Shown here piece by piece: positions 1 through 9,537 of a DNA stretch of 64,000 bases (its first letter is position 1; each line of letters starts with the position of its first letter). Position numbers and translations under genes: made by a program. The DNA is taken from contig NZ_LNYB01000014.1 in assembly GCF_001467625.1 (NCBI RefSeq), positions 20,657 through 84,656 of the forward strand, written 5' to 3'. The notes below the pieces were generated by a model, which searched no databases, was not told where the DNA came from, and was given only the letters and a program-made list of their open reading frames with translations. Origin of the DNA: Legionella feeleii. GTDB taxonomy: Bacteria > Pseudomonadota > Gammaproteobacteria > Legionellales > Legionellaceae.

Positions 1-108
1 GCAACTTTTGATGAAAAAACCTTGCGTGACTTTAGTAAGAGTCTTTATCCTCAACAAAAAGTTGAAGACCAGCAACCAACCAGCTCCTGGATCCCCAGGA
101 TATTCTAA
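1..108 (+). CDS. 3' end of an unidentified gene (partial)
   Basis: Frame 1 is open from the first base and stops with TAA at 106-108, giving a 35-residue tail rich in Gln, Ser and Pro (ending SSWIPRIF). A strong terminator follows 16 bases later, as expected at a gene end. The visible tail is too short to identify the protein. Confidence 0.6.
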   Translation, partial: ATFDEKTLRDFSKSLYPQQKVEDQQPTSSWIPRIF

Positions 109-124
109 AGTATCGTAAATAAAT

Positions 125-154
125 AAAAGGGGAGTTTGATACTCCCCTTTTTTT
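125..154 (+). terminator. Bidirectional intrinsic terminator
   Basis: A perfect stem GGGGAGT (129-135) / ACTCCCC (141-147) with a 5-base loop is extended by A-T pairs and followed by a T run. The reverse strand also reads into T-rich sequence. It can therefore end both the gene on the left and the convergent small gene at 219-605. Confidence 0.85.
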
Positions 155-218
155 ATGTTTACTTAGTTTGACCGGATCTCCACAAAATGTCGTTTTTTGT
201 GGAATAACTCACAGTCTT

Positions 219-605
219 TTAAGTAGAGCAATGGGCTTTGACCAGATACGAACCCTGGTTAATTAGTTTTACTTTCGCGCCAGAGTCGGCACTAATCGTT
301 ATTTTTTCCCCATGATGAATAACCATGGATTCCCTGGATCCTTTTTCAAAAAGTTTGCCATTAATTTTTGCTTTTTTATTAATCATTTCTGCATACAGTT
401 CAGTATGAGAGCCTTCAATGTGGGTCGTGCAAATAGCTGTAATTGTCCAAAACCAAGAGTTTGCGAAGATTACGGATTCATTGGGAGCTAGTCGGTATTC
501 GATACTGACACCTGGTGAAGTAGTATGAATATAATTCATTGCTAGGGTTTTTGCGCTAAATAGTGCACCGGCACATAGTAAACTACAACCGATTTTTCGC
601 AGCAT
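219..605 (-). CDS. Small secreted protein, unknown function
   Basis: 128 residues. The first 22 (MLRKIGCSLLCAGALFSAKTLA) form a classic signal peptide, so the mature protein of about 106 residues is probably periplasmic or secreted. The mature part has three Cys (one in AICTTH, one near the end in AHCST), which could form a disulfide. I recognise no family. The start is supported by TAGGAG upstream of the ATG. It is a single gene, convergent with the gene on its left, with a long leader region between it and pntB. Confidence 0.7.
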   Translation of the reverse strand: MLRKIGCSLLCAGALFSAKTLAMNYIHTTSPGVSIEYRLAPNESVIFANSWFWTITAICTTHIEGSHTELYAEMINKKAKINGKLFEKGSRESMVIHHGEKITISADSGAKVKLINQGSYLVKAHCST

Positions 606-763
606 AAAAATTGTCTCCTAAATGACACACACAAATACCATAACGTTATTTTCTCAGCATGGCAATTTAAGCCATGCCCCTATAAAGGCTTATATCAAGA
701 GTCGCAGAGGTATACAACTATTGAAATAGGTGATCGAATAAAAGTTTTACAGGATTGATAATT

Positions 764-791
764 GGCAGTCTGTTTAATGCTTAAGACTGCC
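764..791 (-). terminator. Hairpin just downstream of pntB
   Basis: GGCAGTCT (764-771) and AGACTGCC (784-791) are perfect inverted repeats with a 12-base loop, 8 bases beyond the pntB stop. On the minus strand only a short A/T-rich stretch follows, so termination may be weak or Rho-assisted. Confidence 0.5.
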
Positions 792-798
792 TTTCCGG

Positions 799-2196
799 TT
801 AAATTTCAGCCAAGGCTTTGGCAATTGACTCCGTCATGGTCTTTGCATCTCCAAAGAGCATGTAGGTGTTGTCGCGGAAAAATAAATCATTTTCCACACC
901 GGCGTACCCGGGTGAAAGACTGCGTTTTACAAATAAAACAGTTTTAGCCTTTTCAACTTCCAAAACAGGCATGCCATAAATGGGTGAGTTGGGATCAGTT
1001 TTGGCAGCTGGATTAGTGATGTCATTAGCACCGATAACAAAGGCAACATCACAGGTAGCGAAGTCGCGATTAATTTCACTTTGCTCAAAGACTCTATCGT
1101 AAGGGATATTGGCTTCTGCCAGGAGCACATTCATGTGCCCAGGCATACGGCCAGCTACTGGATGAATGGCAAAGCGAACTCGAATTGAATGGGCTTCAAG
1201 TGCGCTGACCAGCTCTTTTACGGCATGCTGAGCATGGGCAACCGCCATCCCATAGCCGGGAACAATAATCACATCTCTAGCATTGCTTAACAAGAAGGCT
1301 GCGTCTTCGCCATTGGCTTGTCTAACTTGCTGTGATTCATGGTGGGCTGAGCCACTGCTGACCGTGCCCGCATTTTTTAAACCACCAAAAATGACGTTAA
1401 TAATTGAGCGGTTCATACCGACACACATGATATAACTCAAAATGGCCCCGCTCGCACCGACCAAAGCACCCGTGATGACCAATAGATGGTTGCTCAGCGT
1501 AAAACCGATACCGGCTGCTGCCCACCCAGAATAGGAGTTCAGCATGGAAATAACTACCGGCATATCAGCACCACCAATCGGGATGATTAACAAAAAGCCA
1601 ATCAAGAAAGACAAGAGTGCAAGTAAGCAAAATGTATGGAAGGGTTGCGCGACAATAAAATAGATAAACAAGCCAAGAATGGCTAAACCCATGAAGATGT
1701 TAAGCGCTTTCTGTCCTGGAAAACGAACGGGTTGCCCTGACATCCAGCCTTGTAGTTTCAAAAAGGCGATAATCGAACCGGAAAAAGTGATGGCACCGAT
1801 AATTAAACCCAGACTCATTTCTACCAGACTTGCTTTTTCAATGTTTCCTGGGGTACCGATATTAAATGAGTGAGGCGATAAAAAGGCACAGAATGCTACA
1901 AGGACGGCAGCCAAACCCACTAAAGAGTGGAAACCAGCCACTAATTGGGGGATAGCGGTCATATGGATTTTTAGTGCGATAAAAGTACCGACCGCACCGC
2001 CAGCCAGGATTAATACGATAAGCAACCAATGATGATTCATGGAAGGCATCATCATGGTTGCAATAATGGCGAGAGCCATCCCAAAAATTCCCAGCAGGTT
2101 ACCTCGCCTTGCAGAAGACGGGCTTGCCAAACCTTTAAGAGCCAAAATAAAGCATACTGCTGCAATCAGATAAAAAAAAGGAAACAATGAAGTCAT
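799..2196 (-). CDS. pntB: NAD(P)+ transhydrogenase, beta subunit
   Basis: 465 residues, normal length for PntB. Proton-translocating transhydrogenase transfers hydride from NADH to NADP+ across the inner membrane, driven by the proton gradient, and supplies NADPH. The first ~270 residues are a series of hydrophobic segments (domain II). The C-terminal ~175 residues are the NADP-binding domain III, with IIVPGYGMAVAHAQ, the GANDITNPAA stretch and LSPGYAGVENDLFF. An AGGGATGATAAT sequence precedes the ATG. It is the last gene of a three-gene operon, 21 bases after the PntAb stop. Confidence 0.97.
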   Translation of the reverse strand: MTSLFPFFYLIAAVCFILALKGLASPSSARRGNLLGIFGMALAIIATMMMPSMNHHWLLIVLILAGGAVGTFIALKIHMTAIPQLVAGFHSLVGLAAVLVAFCAFLSPHSFNIGTPGNIEKASLVEMSLGLIIGAITFSGSIIAFLKLQGWMSGQPVRFPGQKALNIFMGLAILGLFIYFIVAQPFHTFCLLALLSFLIGFLLIIPIGGADMPVVISMLNSYSGWAAAGIGFTLSNHLLVITGALVGASGAILSYIMCVGMNRSIINVIFGGLKNAGTVSSGSAHHESQQVRQANGEDAAFLLSNARDVIIVPGYGMAVAHAQHAVKELVSALEAHSIRVRFAIHPVAGRMPGHMNVLLAEANIPYDRVFEQSEINRDFATCDVAFVIGANDITNPAAKTDPNSPIYGMPVLEVEKAKTVLFVKRSLSPGYAGVENDLFFRDNTYMLFGDAKTMTESIAKALAEI

Positions 2197-2217
2197 ATTA
2201 TCATCCCTAATAAGGCA

Positions 2218-2523
2218 TTATTTTTTTGAGCTTTTATACATCAGCAACATGCGTTGAGTAACCACAAAACCACCAAAAATATTAATGGCAGTGATAAAAA
2301 TCCCAATACCGCCAAGCCAGGTAATCGTACCCGTTAATTGGCTGCCCGCAGCAATCAAAGCACCAAGAATAATGATACTGGAGATTGCATTGGTCACAGA
2401 CATCAACGGCGTATGCAGGGCAGGGGTTACCTTCCAAACCACGTAGTAACCGACAAAACAAGCCAGGATAAAAATAGTCAGAATAGCGATATAGGGATTA
2501 CTGAGCGTATTAATACCAGTCAT
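2218..2523 (-). CDS. pntA2: NAD(P)+ transhydrogenase, alpha subunit membrane part (PntAb)
   Basis: 101 residues from the ATG at 2523, which has AAGGAG upstream and starts 2 bases after the PntAa stop; the longer upstream reading overlaps PntAa and is not favoured. About three membrane segments ([19 protein letters not shown], then [15 protein letters not shown], then [18 protein letters not shown]) correspond to the domain-II part of the alpha subunit. In Escherichia coli this is fused to the NAD-binding domain. Here it is a separate protein, as in many alphaproteobacteria and in Legionella. Confidence 0.95.
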   Translation of the reverse strand: MTGINTLSNPYIAILTIFILACFVGYYVVWKVTPALHTPLMSVTNAISSIIILGALIAAGSQLTGTITWLGGIGIFITAINIFGGFVVTQRMLLMYKSSKK

Positions 2524-2524
2524 A

Positions 2525-3649
2525 TTAGTTCTCCTTAACCGTGTGGAAGGGGAGGTAGTTACCCTCATGGCAGAGCAGGGCTTGTTTAACAATTTCATCC
2601 TCCCTGCTAAAGGTAAGCACAGGTGGTGTAGATGGCAGCAAAAGGCGAATCAAATTAACCAGATTGGTAGCATATAACTCGCTGGCTGTTGCCGGGACAA
2701 GACCAGCTAGATTGCTGTAACCCACCAAAGTCACTTCACCATGTTTAATGACTTTGTCACGTTGGCTAAGCTCACAGTTACCACCCCGAGCTGTTGCCAG
2801 ATCAACAATAATAGAACCTGGTTTCATCCCTTCCACCGTTTTTTTAGTCAGCAAAACAGGCGCCTTGCGGCCGGGAATTAACGCTGTAGAAACAACGATA
2901 TCAGACTGCCTGGCATATTGATCAATAAGTTCAGCTTGCCGGCGTTTATATTCTTCACTGGTTTCTCCAGCATAGCCGCCACTGGTCTCGCTGTCTTCTT
3001 CACTGACTTCAATGAATTCGGCACCTAAACTTTCTACCTGTTCTTTCGCTGCCCGGCGGACGTCAAAGGCATAAACGACAGCACCCAAACGCTTGGCAGT
3101 AGCGATAGCTTGCAAGCCTGCAACCCCTGCACCCAGGATTAGGATCTTGGCTGGATGAATCATTCCAGCAGCAGTCATCATCATGGGGATAGCGCGATTA
3201 AAATGGTTGACCCCTTCAAGTACTGCACGATAACCAGCCAGATTCGCCTGGGAAGATAAACTATCCATACTTTGTGCACGGCTGATGCGTGGAATGAGGT
3301 TCATTGAAAAAGCACTCACTTTTTCTTTACAGCACCAGGTCAATAGCTCGCCTTCCTGTTCATTATCAAGAGGGCCAATCAGTAAAGAACCTGCAGGTAA
3401 GCCTTGCAAATCTTTAGGAGAGGGTTCATTGACAGTGACAAGGATCTTGGTCTTTTTCAGGAGGTCTTTTTTATCAGCGACAATGCTGGCGCCCGCTTCT
3501 TCATAGTCAGCATCACGAAAGCCAGATGCTTTGCCAGCATCTGCTTCACAAGCGACTTCAAGGCCCAGTTTCAAATAGTGTTTGACTGCATTAGGTGTAA
3601 TGGCCACCCGGGTATCATTTTTACTTTCGTTTAAAGCTGCGATAATCAT
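2525..3649 (-). CDS. pntA1: NAD(P)+ transhydrogenase, alpha subunit NAD-binding part (PntAa)
   Basis: 374 residues forming the soluble NAD(H)-binding domain I, related to alanine dehydrogenase. Visible features are the domain-I loop [20 protein letters not shown], the Rossmann motif [18 protein letters not shown] followed by VVYAFDVR, and [15 protein letters not shown]. First gene of the pntAa-pntAb-pntB operon. The stop falls two bases before the PntAb start, so the two are translationally coupled. An AAAGGGATG sequence precedes the ATG. The gene diverges from comEC across about 220 bases. Confidence 0.96.
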   Translation of the reverse strand: MIIAALNESKNDTRVAITPNAVKHYLKLGLEVACEADAGKASGFRDADYEEAGASIVADKKDLLKKTKILVTVNEPSPKDLQGLPAGSLLIGPLDNEQEGELLTWCCKEKVSAFSMNLIPRISRAQSMDSLSSQANLAGYRAVLEGVNHFNRAIPMMMTAAGMIHPAKILILGAGVAGLQAIATAKRLGAVVYAFDVRRAAKEQVESLGAEFIEVSEEDSETSGGYAGETSEEYKRRQAELIDQYARQSDIVVSTALIPGRKAPVLLTKKTVEGMKPGSIIVDLATARGGNCELSQRDKVIKHGEVTLVGYSNLAGLVPATASELYATNLVNLIRLLLPSTPPVLTFSREDEIVKQALLCHEGNYLPFHTVKEN

Positions 3650-3872
3650 CTAAACATCCCTTTACCTTAGATGCCATCTATCCTATTGGAATCTGTTTGA
3701 TATTGCTAGCATTTCAATCGCTGTTCTTGCGGAATTTGCTGATGGCTGCATTATCCTGTGTTTTGCCAGAAAAAGTGCCCTCTAAGGTAGTATTTAGATC
3801 GCCGGCCATGATTGAGAAGTAGTTCTATTTCCTCTAAAGTAGGCACTATTGGAGCAAGCCAATCGATGGAAT

Positions 3873-6095
3873 ATGGAAATTCTCGCCTTTTTTGCCGGGA
3901 TAGCCTTTGCTTATACAAAGTCTATCTATCCCCTGTTATTAATTGTTGCTGCCTTGTTTTTGAGAGCACATTGGTCGCTTGTCATTTGGTTTTTAACCGC
4001 TATTCTTTGGGTGCTTTTTCATCAATTCTGGATTGCTGATCGGGGAATGCCTGAGCAATTGGTTATTGCCAAGGCGATACTGCAGGGCAGGGTAACCTCT
4101 ATTCCTGCCACTAGTCCGGGAAAGGCACAATTTCAATTTGCTGCAACCAGTTTGGATAACAAGCCTGTCCAAGTTACTTTGTTGTTATCCTGTTACCAGC
4201 GCTGCCCCATTTTTAAACTTGGACAAGTTTGGCAATTGCAGGCCAAATTGAGGAAACCAGCCAATTTAGGTAATCCCGGCAGCTTTGATTATGTGAGTTC
4301 TCTCGATGCACGCCATATCCACTGGACAGGTTATATCAAACTTAAACCATTGCCACCTGAGCTTCTAGAGCAAAGAACTCACCCGGAGCGTTTACTTACT
4401 CTACGTAATAATTTAGCGGATTCAATGGCGCAATTAATGCCTAAAGGCCATGTCTTGGGTATTTTACAAGCACTAACGTTGGGAATAACGTTTAATGTGG
4501 ATAAGCAGCAATGGGATTTATTTCGCCGTACTGGAACGACGCATTTAATGGTTATTTCCGGTTCCCACATTGGTTTGGTGGCCGGTTTAACCTATTGGTT
4601 AATAAAATGGTTGTGGTCCCGAGCAAGCCGCCTTTGTCTTTATTGGCCGGCGATTCAGGTTGCGTCTATTGTTGCTTTTTGTATGGCGCTTGCTTACGCC
4701 TTGCTGGCAGGTTTTGCTGCGCCGACACAGCGTGCGCTGGTGGCCTGTTTTTTTCTTTTTTTACGTCATTTCCTAAGCCAACGTTTTACCGTCTGGCAAG
4801 CCTGGCGTTATGCCTTGCTTGCCGTGTTGTTATTTGAACCCCATGCTGTCTTAATGCCGGGATTTTATTTGTCATTTATAGCGGTGGCAATCTTAATTCT
4901 CGTTACCCAGCGTTTTCCCTTTAAGGGAGTCAAACAAGTTTTTTGTTTGCAATTAGCCTGTTTATTAGGTTTGATGCCGCTCACTTTGTATTGGTTTTCC
5001 TACGGCGCAGTCAACGGAATGGCAGCCAATTTATTAGCGATTCCCTGGATAGAGTTTGTTATTGTACCGCTTGCTTTGGTGACGATGCTCGTGACGCAAT
5101 GGCTTGCTTTACCGGTCTTGGTGATGCCTGTTTATTGGGCAACAGAAGGATTGCTTTATTATTTACGATGGATTGATTCCTTTGCCTGGCTCAATCTGGA
5201 TTTTTCTTTTACGCAATTGCTTTCGCCTTTGGCATTAATGGCAGCAATGGGCCTGTTACTGTTATTACCCCTTAGAACTATTCTTCCTGCTGCGCTTGTC
5301 CTCGGACTTGCGGGTCTTTTTCCTGCTTATCCGCGTGTGAAGGAAGGCGATGCATGGATTGATGTTTTGGATGTAGGCCAGGGTTTGGCTGTTGTAGTGA
5401 ATACTGCCAGGCATACCCTTGTTTATGATACGGGTGTGAAATTTTATAAAGGGGGTGATATGGGAAAACTGGCGATTATTCCCTATCTCAATACTTTGGG
5501 AATCACCAAACTTGATAAAGTCATCATTAGCCACCCTGATTTAGATCATCGCGGTGGCTTGCCCTCTTTGCAGGCAAACTACCCAATCGGAGAACTGGTA
5601 GTGGACCAGGTCGCTTTTTATAAACAGGGGACTACTTGCCATCATTATCCAGCCTGGCAATGGGATGGGGTTTTCTTTCGTTTTTTTACAGTTGTGAAGG
5701 CTTTTAAAGACAAAAATAATACGTCCTGTGTTCTTCAGGTAAGCAATAAGAAGGGGAATGTTTTATTGACTGGCGATATTGAAAAAGCAGGCGAAGAGGA
5801 TCTGCTTGGCACTTATGGCAAACAATTGCGCTCGACTGTTTTAGTCGTGCCGCATCATGGCAGTAAAACCTCTTCCTCAGCTGCTTTTATTCAACAGGTG
5901 TCCCCACAATACGCAATCATCTCAGCCGGTTTTGATAATCGCTACCATTTTCCCCATCAACAAACGATTAATACGTTACAGAAAAATAAGGTGAAAATTT
6001 ATAATACGGCCGATTGTGGTATGGTAACGATCAAGCTAGATCAAGAGAGTAGTGGTATCAAGTTTTCCTGTTACAACAGAGGAGAACGTCAGTAA
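3873..6095 (+). CDS. comEC: DNA uptake channel ComEC/Rec2
   Basis: 740 residues from ATG 3873; an in-frame TTG at 3849 would add eight. ComEC moves transforming single-stranded DNA across the inner membrane. The N-terminal part has hydrophobic segments around an OB-like soluble region. The competence domain follows, with HLMVISGSHIGL near residue 225. The C-terminal third is a metallo-beta-lactamase-like domain: DVLDVGQG near 498, the metal motif HPDLDH near 554, LLTGDIE, and VPHHGSKTSSS near 658. These metal ligands look complete. Length is typical. No other competence gene is adjacent. Confidence 0.95.
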   Translation: MEILAFFAGIAFAYTKSIYPLLLIVAALFLRAHWSLVIWFLTAILWVLFHQFWIADRGMPEQLVIAKAILQGRVTSIPATSPGKAQFQFAATSLDNKPVQVTLLLSCYQRCPIFKLGQVWQLQAKLRKPANLGNPGSFDYVSSLDARHIHWTGYIKLKPLPPELLEQRTHPERLLTLRNNLADSMAQLMPKGHVLGILQALTLGITFNVDKQQWDLFRRTGTTHLMVISGSHIGLVAGLTYWLIKWLWSRASRLCLYWPAIQVASIVAFCMALAYALLAGFAAPTQRALVACFFLFLRHFLSQRFTVWQAWRYALLAVLLFEPHAVLMPGFYLSFIAVAILILVTQRFPFKGVKQVFCLQLACLLGLMPLTLYWFSYGAVNGMAANLLAIPWIEFVIVPLALVTMLVTQWLALPVLVMPVYWATEGLLYYLRWIDSFAWLNLDFSFTQLLSPLALMAAMGLLLLLPLRTILPAALVLGLAGLFPAYPRVKEGDAWIDVLDVGQGLAVVVNTARHTLVYDTGVKFYKGGDMGKLAIIPYLNTLGITKLDKVIISHPDLDHRGGLPSLQANYPIGELVVDQVAFYKQGTTCHHYPAWQWDGVFFRFFTVVKAFKDKNNTSCVLQVSNKKGNVLLTGDIEKAGEEDLLGTYGKQLRSTVLVVPHHGSKTSSSAAFIQQVSPQYAIISAGFDNRYHFPHQQTINTLQKNKVKIYNTADCGMVTIKLDQESSGIKFSCYNRGERQ

Positions 6096-6183
6096 ATGCC
6101 CTGTATTTATCCAATACTCGTTGACAACAAAATATACATACTATAGCATCATCCCAATTAATTTTATTCTTGGATTTTTACTC

Positions 6184-7326
6184 ATGGTGCGCATAGCTAT
6201 TTTTTTATTTTGTATTTTTTCTACGCTTGTAGTTAATGCGAGTACCACCTGTAAGTTCCATGAATGTGTAGCCGTCGTTGATGCAGGAAGTACCGGTTCA
6301 CGTTTACATATTTATGCCTATGATGTTGATCAAACGAACTCTCCGATTAATATCAAGGAGTTATGGTCAAAAAAAATTAAGCCCGGTATTGCTACCATCG
6401 AGGCTAACCAGGCAACCATGGATGCTTATCTTACCACCTTGTTTAGTGGTGCTCCGGAAGAAAATTTAGAGGTTTATTTTTATGCCACGGCGGGTATGCG
6501 TCTACTGCCGCAACCCAAGCAACATCAAATGTACGTTTTGTTGAGACAATGGTTTAGTACACACCATGAATGGCAACTACGTAATTCCAGAACAATTACT
6601 GGCAGTGAAGAGGGGATCTTTGGCTGGCTGGCGGTGAACTACCAGTTGGGTGTGCTTAGCAATGCCGCTAAGGAAAAAGCAGTGGGTGTGATGGATATGG
6701 GTGGTGCTTCCGTGCAAATTATTTTCCCGGTGAAAACTGAGGAAGGGCTAAGCAAAAAAGATGTGCGTGAATTTAACCTTTATGGCCGTCATTTGATTTT
6801 ATTTGTCCACAGCTTTCTAGGTTTGGGTCAAACTGAAGTGGCTCATCAATATCTCGATACGGCCTCTTGTTTTGCCGAGGATTATGAGTTGCCAAAAGGG
6901 ATGCCTGCCGCTGGCGATGCCTACTCCTGCAAAGAAGCAGTGTCGCCTCTAATCACGGGGGTGCACCATGTTGACAGTATTGTACAGCCCACTATGCAGG
7001 CTAATCCAGTAGACCAGTGGTTTGTACTGGGTGGAACAGCCGAGCTTGCACAAAGTAAGCCCTTTACTTTTAAAAGGCAGCAATTCACTAACCAATCGTT
7101 GCTGAGTCAAGCGGATGCTGAGATTTGTCACCAGCGCTGGGGGAGTTTAAGCAATCAATACCCGGGAAATGATTTTCTCTATGGTTATTGTTTATTCCCT
7201 GCTTACTACTATGCGTTGATGGTAGACGGTTATGGGCTCCATCCACAAGAACCAGTCAATTTCCTGTCTGCCAATCAGAGCGGTGACTGGACGTTGGGTG
7301 TGGTTTTACACGAGCATAGTGCCTAA
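6184..7326 (+). CDS. Secreted ecto-NTPDase (GDA1/CD39 apyrase family)
   Basis: 380 residues from the ATG at 6184, chosen because a signal peptide (MVRIAIFLFCIFSTLVVNAS) follows at once; an upstream in-frame start would overlap comEC. The apyrase conserved regions are in order: ACR1 DAGSTGSR (residues 33-40), ACR2 YATAGMR, ACR3 ITGSEEGIFGWLAVNY with the catalytic Glu, and ACR4 GVMDMGGASVQIIF. The family hydrolyses nucleoside tri- and diphosphates with divalent metal. Legionella pneumophila carries secreted members that contribute to intracellular growth. A second, more divergent paralogue lies at 40639-42072. Confidence 0.93.
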   Translation: MVRIAIFLFCIFSTLVVNASTTCKFHECVAVVDAGSTGSRLHIYAYDVDQTNSPINIKELWSKKIKPGIATIEANQATMDAYLTTLFSGAPEENLEVYFYATAGMRLLPQPKQHQMYVLLRQWFSTHHEWQLRNSRTITGSEEGIFGWLAVNYQLGVLSNAAKEKAVGVMDMGGASVQIIFPVKTEEGLSKKDVREFNLYGRHLILFVHSFLGLGQTEVAHQYLDTASCFAEDYELPKGMPAAGDAYSCKEAVSPLITGVHHVDSIVQPTMQANPVDQWFVLGGTAELAQSKPFTFKRQQFTNQSLLSQADAEICHQRWGSLSNQYPGNDFLYGYCLFPAYYYALMVDGYGLHPQEPVNFLSANQSGDWTLGVVLHEHSA

Positions 7327-7338
7327 TCCGTTTCTCCA

Positions 7339-7400
7339 CAGGGTCTGTTGCCATTTCTATTCGTTAGGCCGAAAAGCTAGCGAATGGCAGTAGACCCCTG
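7339..7400. repeat. 62-bp imperfect palindrome, MITE-like
   Basis: CAGGGTCTGTTGCCATT reads toward CGAATGGCAGTAGACCCCTG in inverted orientation, with further pairing of TTCGTTAG and CTAGCGAA around a short centre. It sits directly after the NTPDase stop and could also act as a transcription stop. The outer GGGTCTGTTG resembles ends of some insertion sequences, but no transposase is nearby, so a mobile origin is only a guess. Confidence 0.5.
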
Positions 7401-7475
7401 CCGTATATGGAAGCAGGAGAGACTAAAGACCATCTTGCTTCGCTAACTTCAGCAAGTATATACTTTCGCATGATT

Positions 7476-7548
7476 GCCGTTGTAGCTCAGTCGGTAGAGC
7501 ACTTGATTCGTAATCAATAGGTCCGCGGTTCGATTCCGCGCAACGGCA
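7476..7548 (+). tRNA. tRNA-Thr (anticodon CGT)
   Basis: 73-nt cloverleaf: acceptor GCCGTTG / CAACGGC, D arm GCTCAGTCGGTAGAGC, anticodon loop TTCGTAA with anticodon CGT for ACG codons, T arm CCGCGGTTCGATTCCGCG, discriminator A. The 3' CCA is not encoded. The right-hand side changes to AT-rich accessory genes, so this tRNA 3' end is a plausible old integration site. No integrase or duplicated tRNA end is visible. Confidence 0.96.
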
Positions 7549-7615
7549 TTAGGTTTATCGAAAAAATAAAGCTCTGCGGGGCAATTATGGGGCAATTGGA
7601 ATAAAAGATTGGATG

Positions 7616-8164
7616 TTACATTAAAACGCTTCTTACAAGCTGAAAAGTAAAAATTAAAATTACGGCTAGGGCCCAAGAAAATAATCCTATGTATTGAAAA
7701 AAATCCCAACTTATATTTGTTCGTAAAAACTTTATCGTGATAAAAAAATAATATTTAATGATGTTCATTTTTACAGTATAACCAGGAGGTCTAAAATTAC
7801 CTTCATAATAGTTATTTCCAGTTTTAAGTATAAAAACACCATCAATATAGTATAAATCCTTGGAAGGATTAATTTCAGTATATAATTCCTTCAGATTTTC
7901 GTTGTGACTGCCTTTTCGTTCCATGTAGAGTCTTAAATTACGATGAAATGATAATTTAATCTTATTAAAAATTTTATTAGATTGAAAATCCTCTTTTAAC
8001 CAAAAAATACAAAGAAAAATCCCTAGTACAAGCCCTATTTTAAAGCTTAAATCTATCTTGGAGGGGATTACAAAGCTTACTCCATAAACTCTTAGGGGAA
8101 TATTAGTGCTTAGGAGAAGAATCGAGCTACTGAGAAGGAGAAGAGTTACCATAAATTTTTTCAT
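7616..8164 (-). CDS. Membrane protein of unknown function
   Basis: 182 residues, very AT-rich compared with the backbone genes. There are hydrophobic segments at the N-terminus (MKKFMVTLLLLSSSILLLS), near 38-56 (ISFKIGLVLGIFLCIFWL-like region), and one or two at the C-terminus (FSWALAVILIFTFQLV), with a charged middle. I recognise no family. AAGGA lies about ten bases before the ATG. It is in the same direction as the DUF4145 gene about 200 bases upstream. Base composition and position next to tRNA-Thr suggest acquired DNA. Confidence 0.6.
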   Translation of the reverse strand: MKKFMVTLLLLSSSILLLSTNIPLRVYGVSFVIPSKIDLSFKIGLVLGIFLCIFWLKEDFQSNKIFNKIKLSFHRNLRLYMERKGSHNENLKELYTEINPSKDLYYIDGVFILKTGNNYYEGNFRPPGYTVKMNIIKYYFFITIKFLRTNISWDFFQYIGLFSWALAVILIFTFQLVRSVLM

Positions 8165-8364
8165 GTAAATTTTTCCTTAACTAGTGATTCCGATCGAAAG
8201 AAAGAATGTATATTTATTTAGCACTTAACTTATTCCGAAATTAAGAGTAGTGGGTTACAGAGCCTACTTGCTAAAGAAAGTATTGCTGATTTCTTCTTCA
8301 GATGAACATTTAGGTTCCTCTGAGATTTTCCTGATGAAAAAAGAGAATTTGAATTTTAGTATTT

Positions 8365-9063
8365 TTAATTCATATCCTTTATTTTATCCTTAGATATCCT
8401 CTTTGCTTCAAGTAATATTGCTTCAACAGAGGTGCGATCATCGTAAAAATCTTCTAATATTCTTTGACAATAATTTCTTGTTAGTTCTACATCTTCTCTA
8501 AATATTTCTTTCCATTCATCATGCAGGATATCATTTCCCAGAACTCTGATCTCTTCATGAGCACGCTTTTTTCTAGACTCTGTGATAATGCCGTCTTGCG
8601 CAGCATCATTAATTTGCTCTTTCAAATTTTTCTTACCTATTTTATAACCATTATCTCTAAGAGTTTTATCTAAAACTGAGCGAAAAAGTCCTGCTGCAGC
8701 TCTATAGCAGCCATTCCCTAAACATTTTTCAGCTTCTCTAAATTCTGATTTGATGCCATCAGGGGTGCTTGGAGGTAATGCTAATAATTCATAGGTAATT
8801 GGGTAAAAACTAATTAAACTGCCTGAATTTCCGGGATATTTCTCACCTGAAAAACGAACGACACCTAATGCTCCTCGGTTGCAGCCAGCACATTTAAATA
8901 AACGATATGACATTGTCCAGCGATTATGATAGCTATCTTCAAATTTATTTTCGATAGCTCCAAATTCTTTATTTTCTGATTTCCATTCAAAAGTACTACT
9001 TCTACTCCCGCAGCCTGGACAACTTGCAATAATTGAGCCTTGTGATTTATTTAAAGTCTCCAC
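8365..9063 (-). CDS. DUF4145-type protein with zinc-ribbon-like N-terminus
   Basis: 232 residues from a GTG at 9063 preceded by CCGGAGAATATA; an alternative GTG at 9141 would add 26 hydrophobic residues and has no clear ribosome site. CPGC near the start and CAGC about 60 residues later form a likely zinc site. The C-terminal half has the DUF4145 pattern: EAEKCLGNGCYRAAAGLFRS, then LRDNGYKIGKKNLKEQI, then RVLGNDILHDEW. DUF4145 domains often occur in or beside restriction and defence genes, but no partner is present here, so the role is unknown. Confidence 0.75.
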   Translation of the reverse strand: METLNKSQGSIIASCPGCGSRSSTFEWKSENKEFGAIENKFEDSYHNRWTMSYRLFKCAGCNRGALGVVRFSGEKYPGNSGSLISFYPITYELLALPPSTPDGIKSEFREAEKCLGNGCYRAAAGLFRSVLDKTLRDNGYKIGKKNLKEQINDAAQDGIITESRKKRAHEEIRVLGNDILHDEWKEIFREDVELTRNYCQRILEDFYDDRTSVEAILLEAKRISKDKIKDMN

Positions 9064-9141
9064 TATATTCTCCGGGAGTAATTTAAAAACACTTATTTCT
9101 AATAAAATGATAGACCATCCATAACTATGGGTTTTTAGCAC

Positions 9142-9537
9142 TTCTCTGAATATTTAATCGATTGCTTTTTCCTAAAAAGCCCCCTAAATGCCCCTTTTGA
9201 CATATTAATTTTTAATTATAATTTAAAAATCATTTAGTTAATTTATAATTGCATGAGATTAATTATCAAGCGTAGCAAATGTTTTATCAAAGAGCTTGCT
9301 TAGCCAAGCATATAACGAAATTCAATTTCAGATTTGTCGCAGGGGTGGGAGGGGATAGCCGGGGTTTTAGGGACTGTAGAGTCATCCGGTAGTGCACAAC
9401 TCTCTGAGTTTTTCTTTAGGTAGCTATCCAAGTAATCGCTTTGATGAGATCGCTATCTTTAAAATGTGTTAGAAAAATTAATGACAAGAAACTAACAATT
9501 TCAAGCTCAACCATACATCTTATCTCCAACAAGAACA
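9142..9537. other. Intergenic AT-rich stretch
   Basis: I see no convincing gene. It contains one copy of the short motif CAAGCGTAGC (9268-9277), which recurs beside hairpins at 10454 and 21198, and a G-rich patch around 9345-9375. Small reverse-strand frames here have no ribosome site. Confidence 0.4.

Noticed and set aside
7449..7709. 86-residue reverse-strand frame with ARNRTADLLITNQVLYRLSY
   Set aside because: This is the antisense translation of the tRNA-Thr gene, a well-known false ORF pattern in databases.
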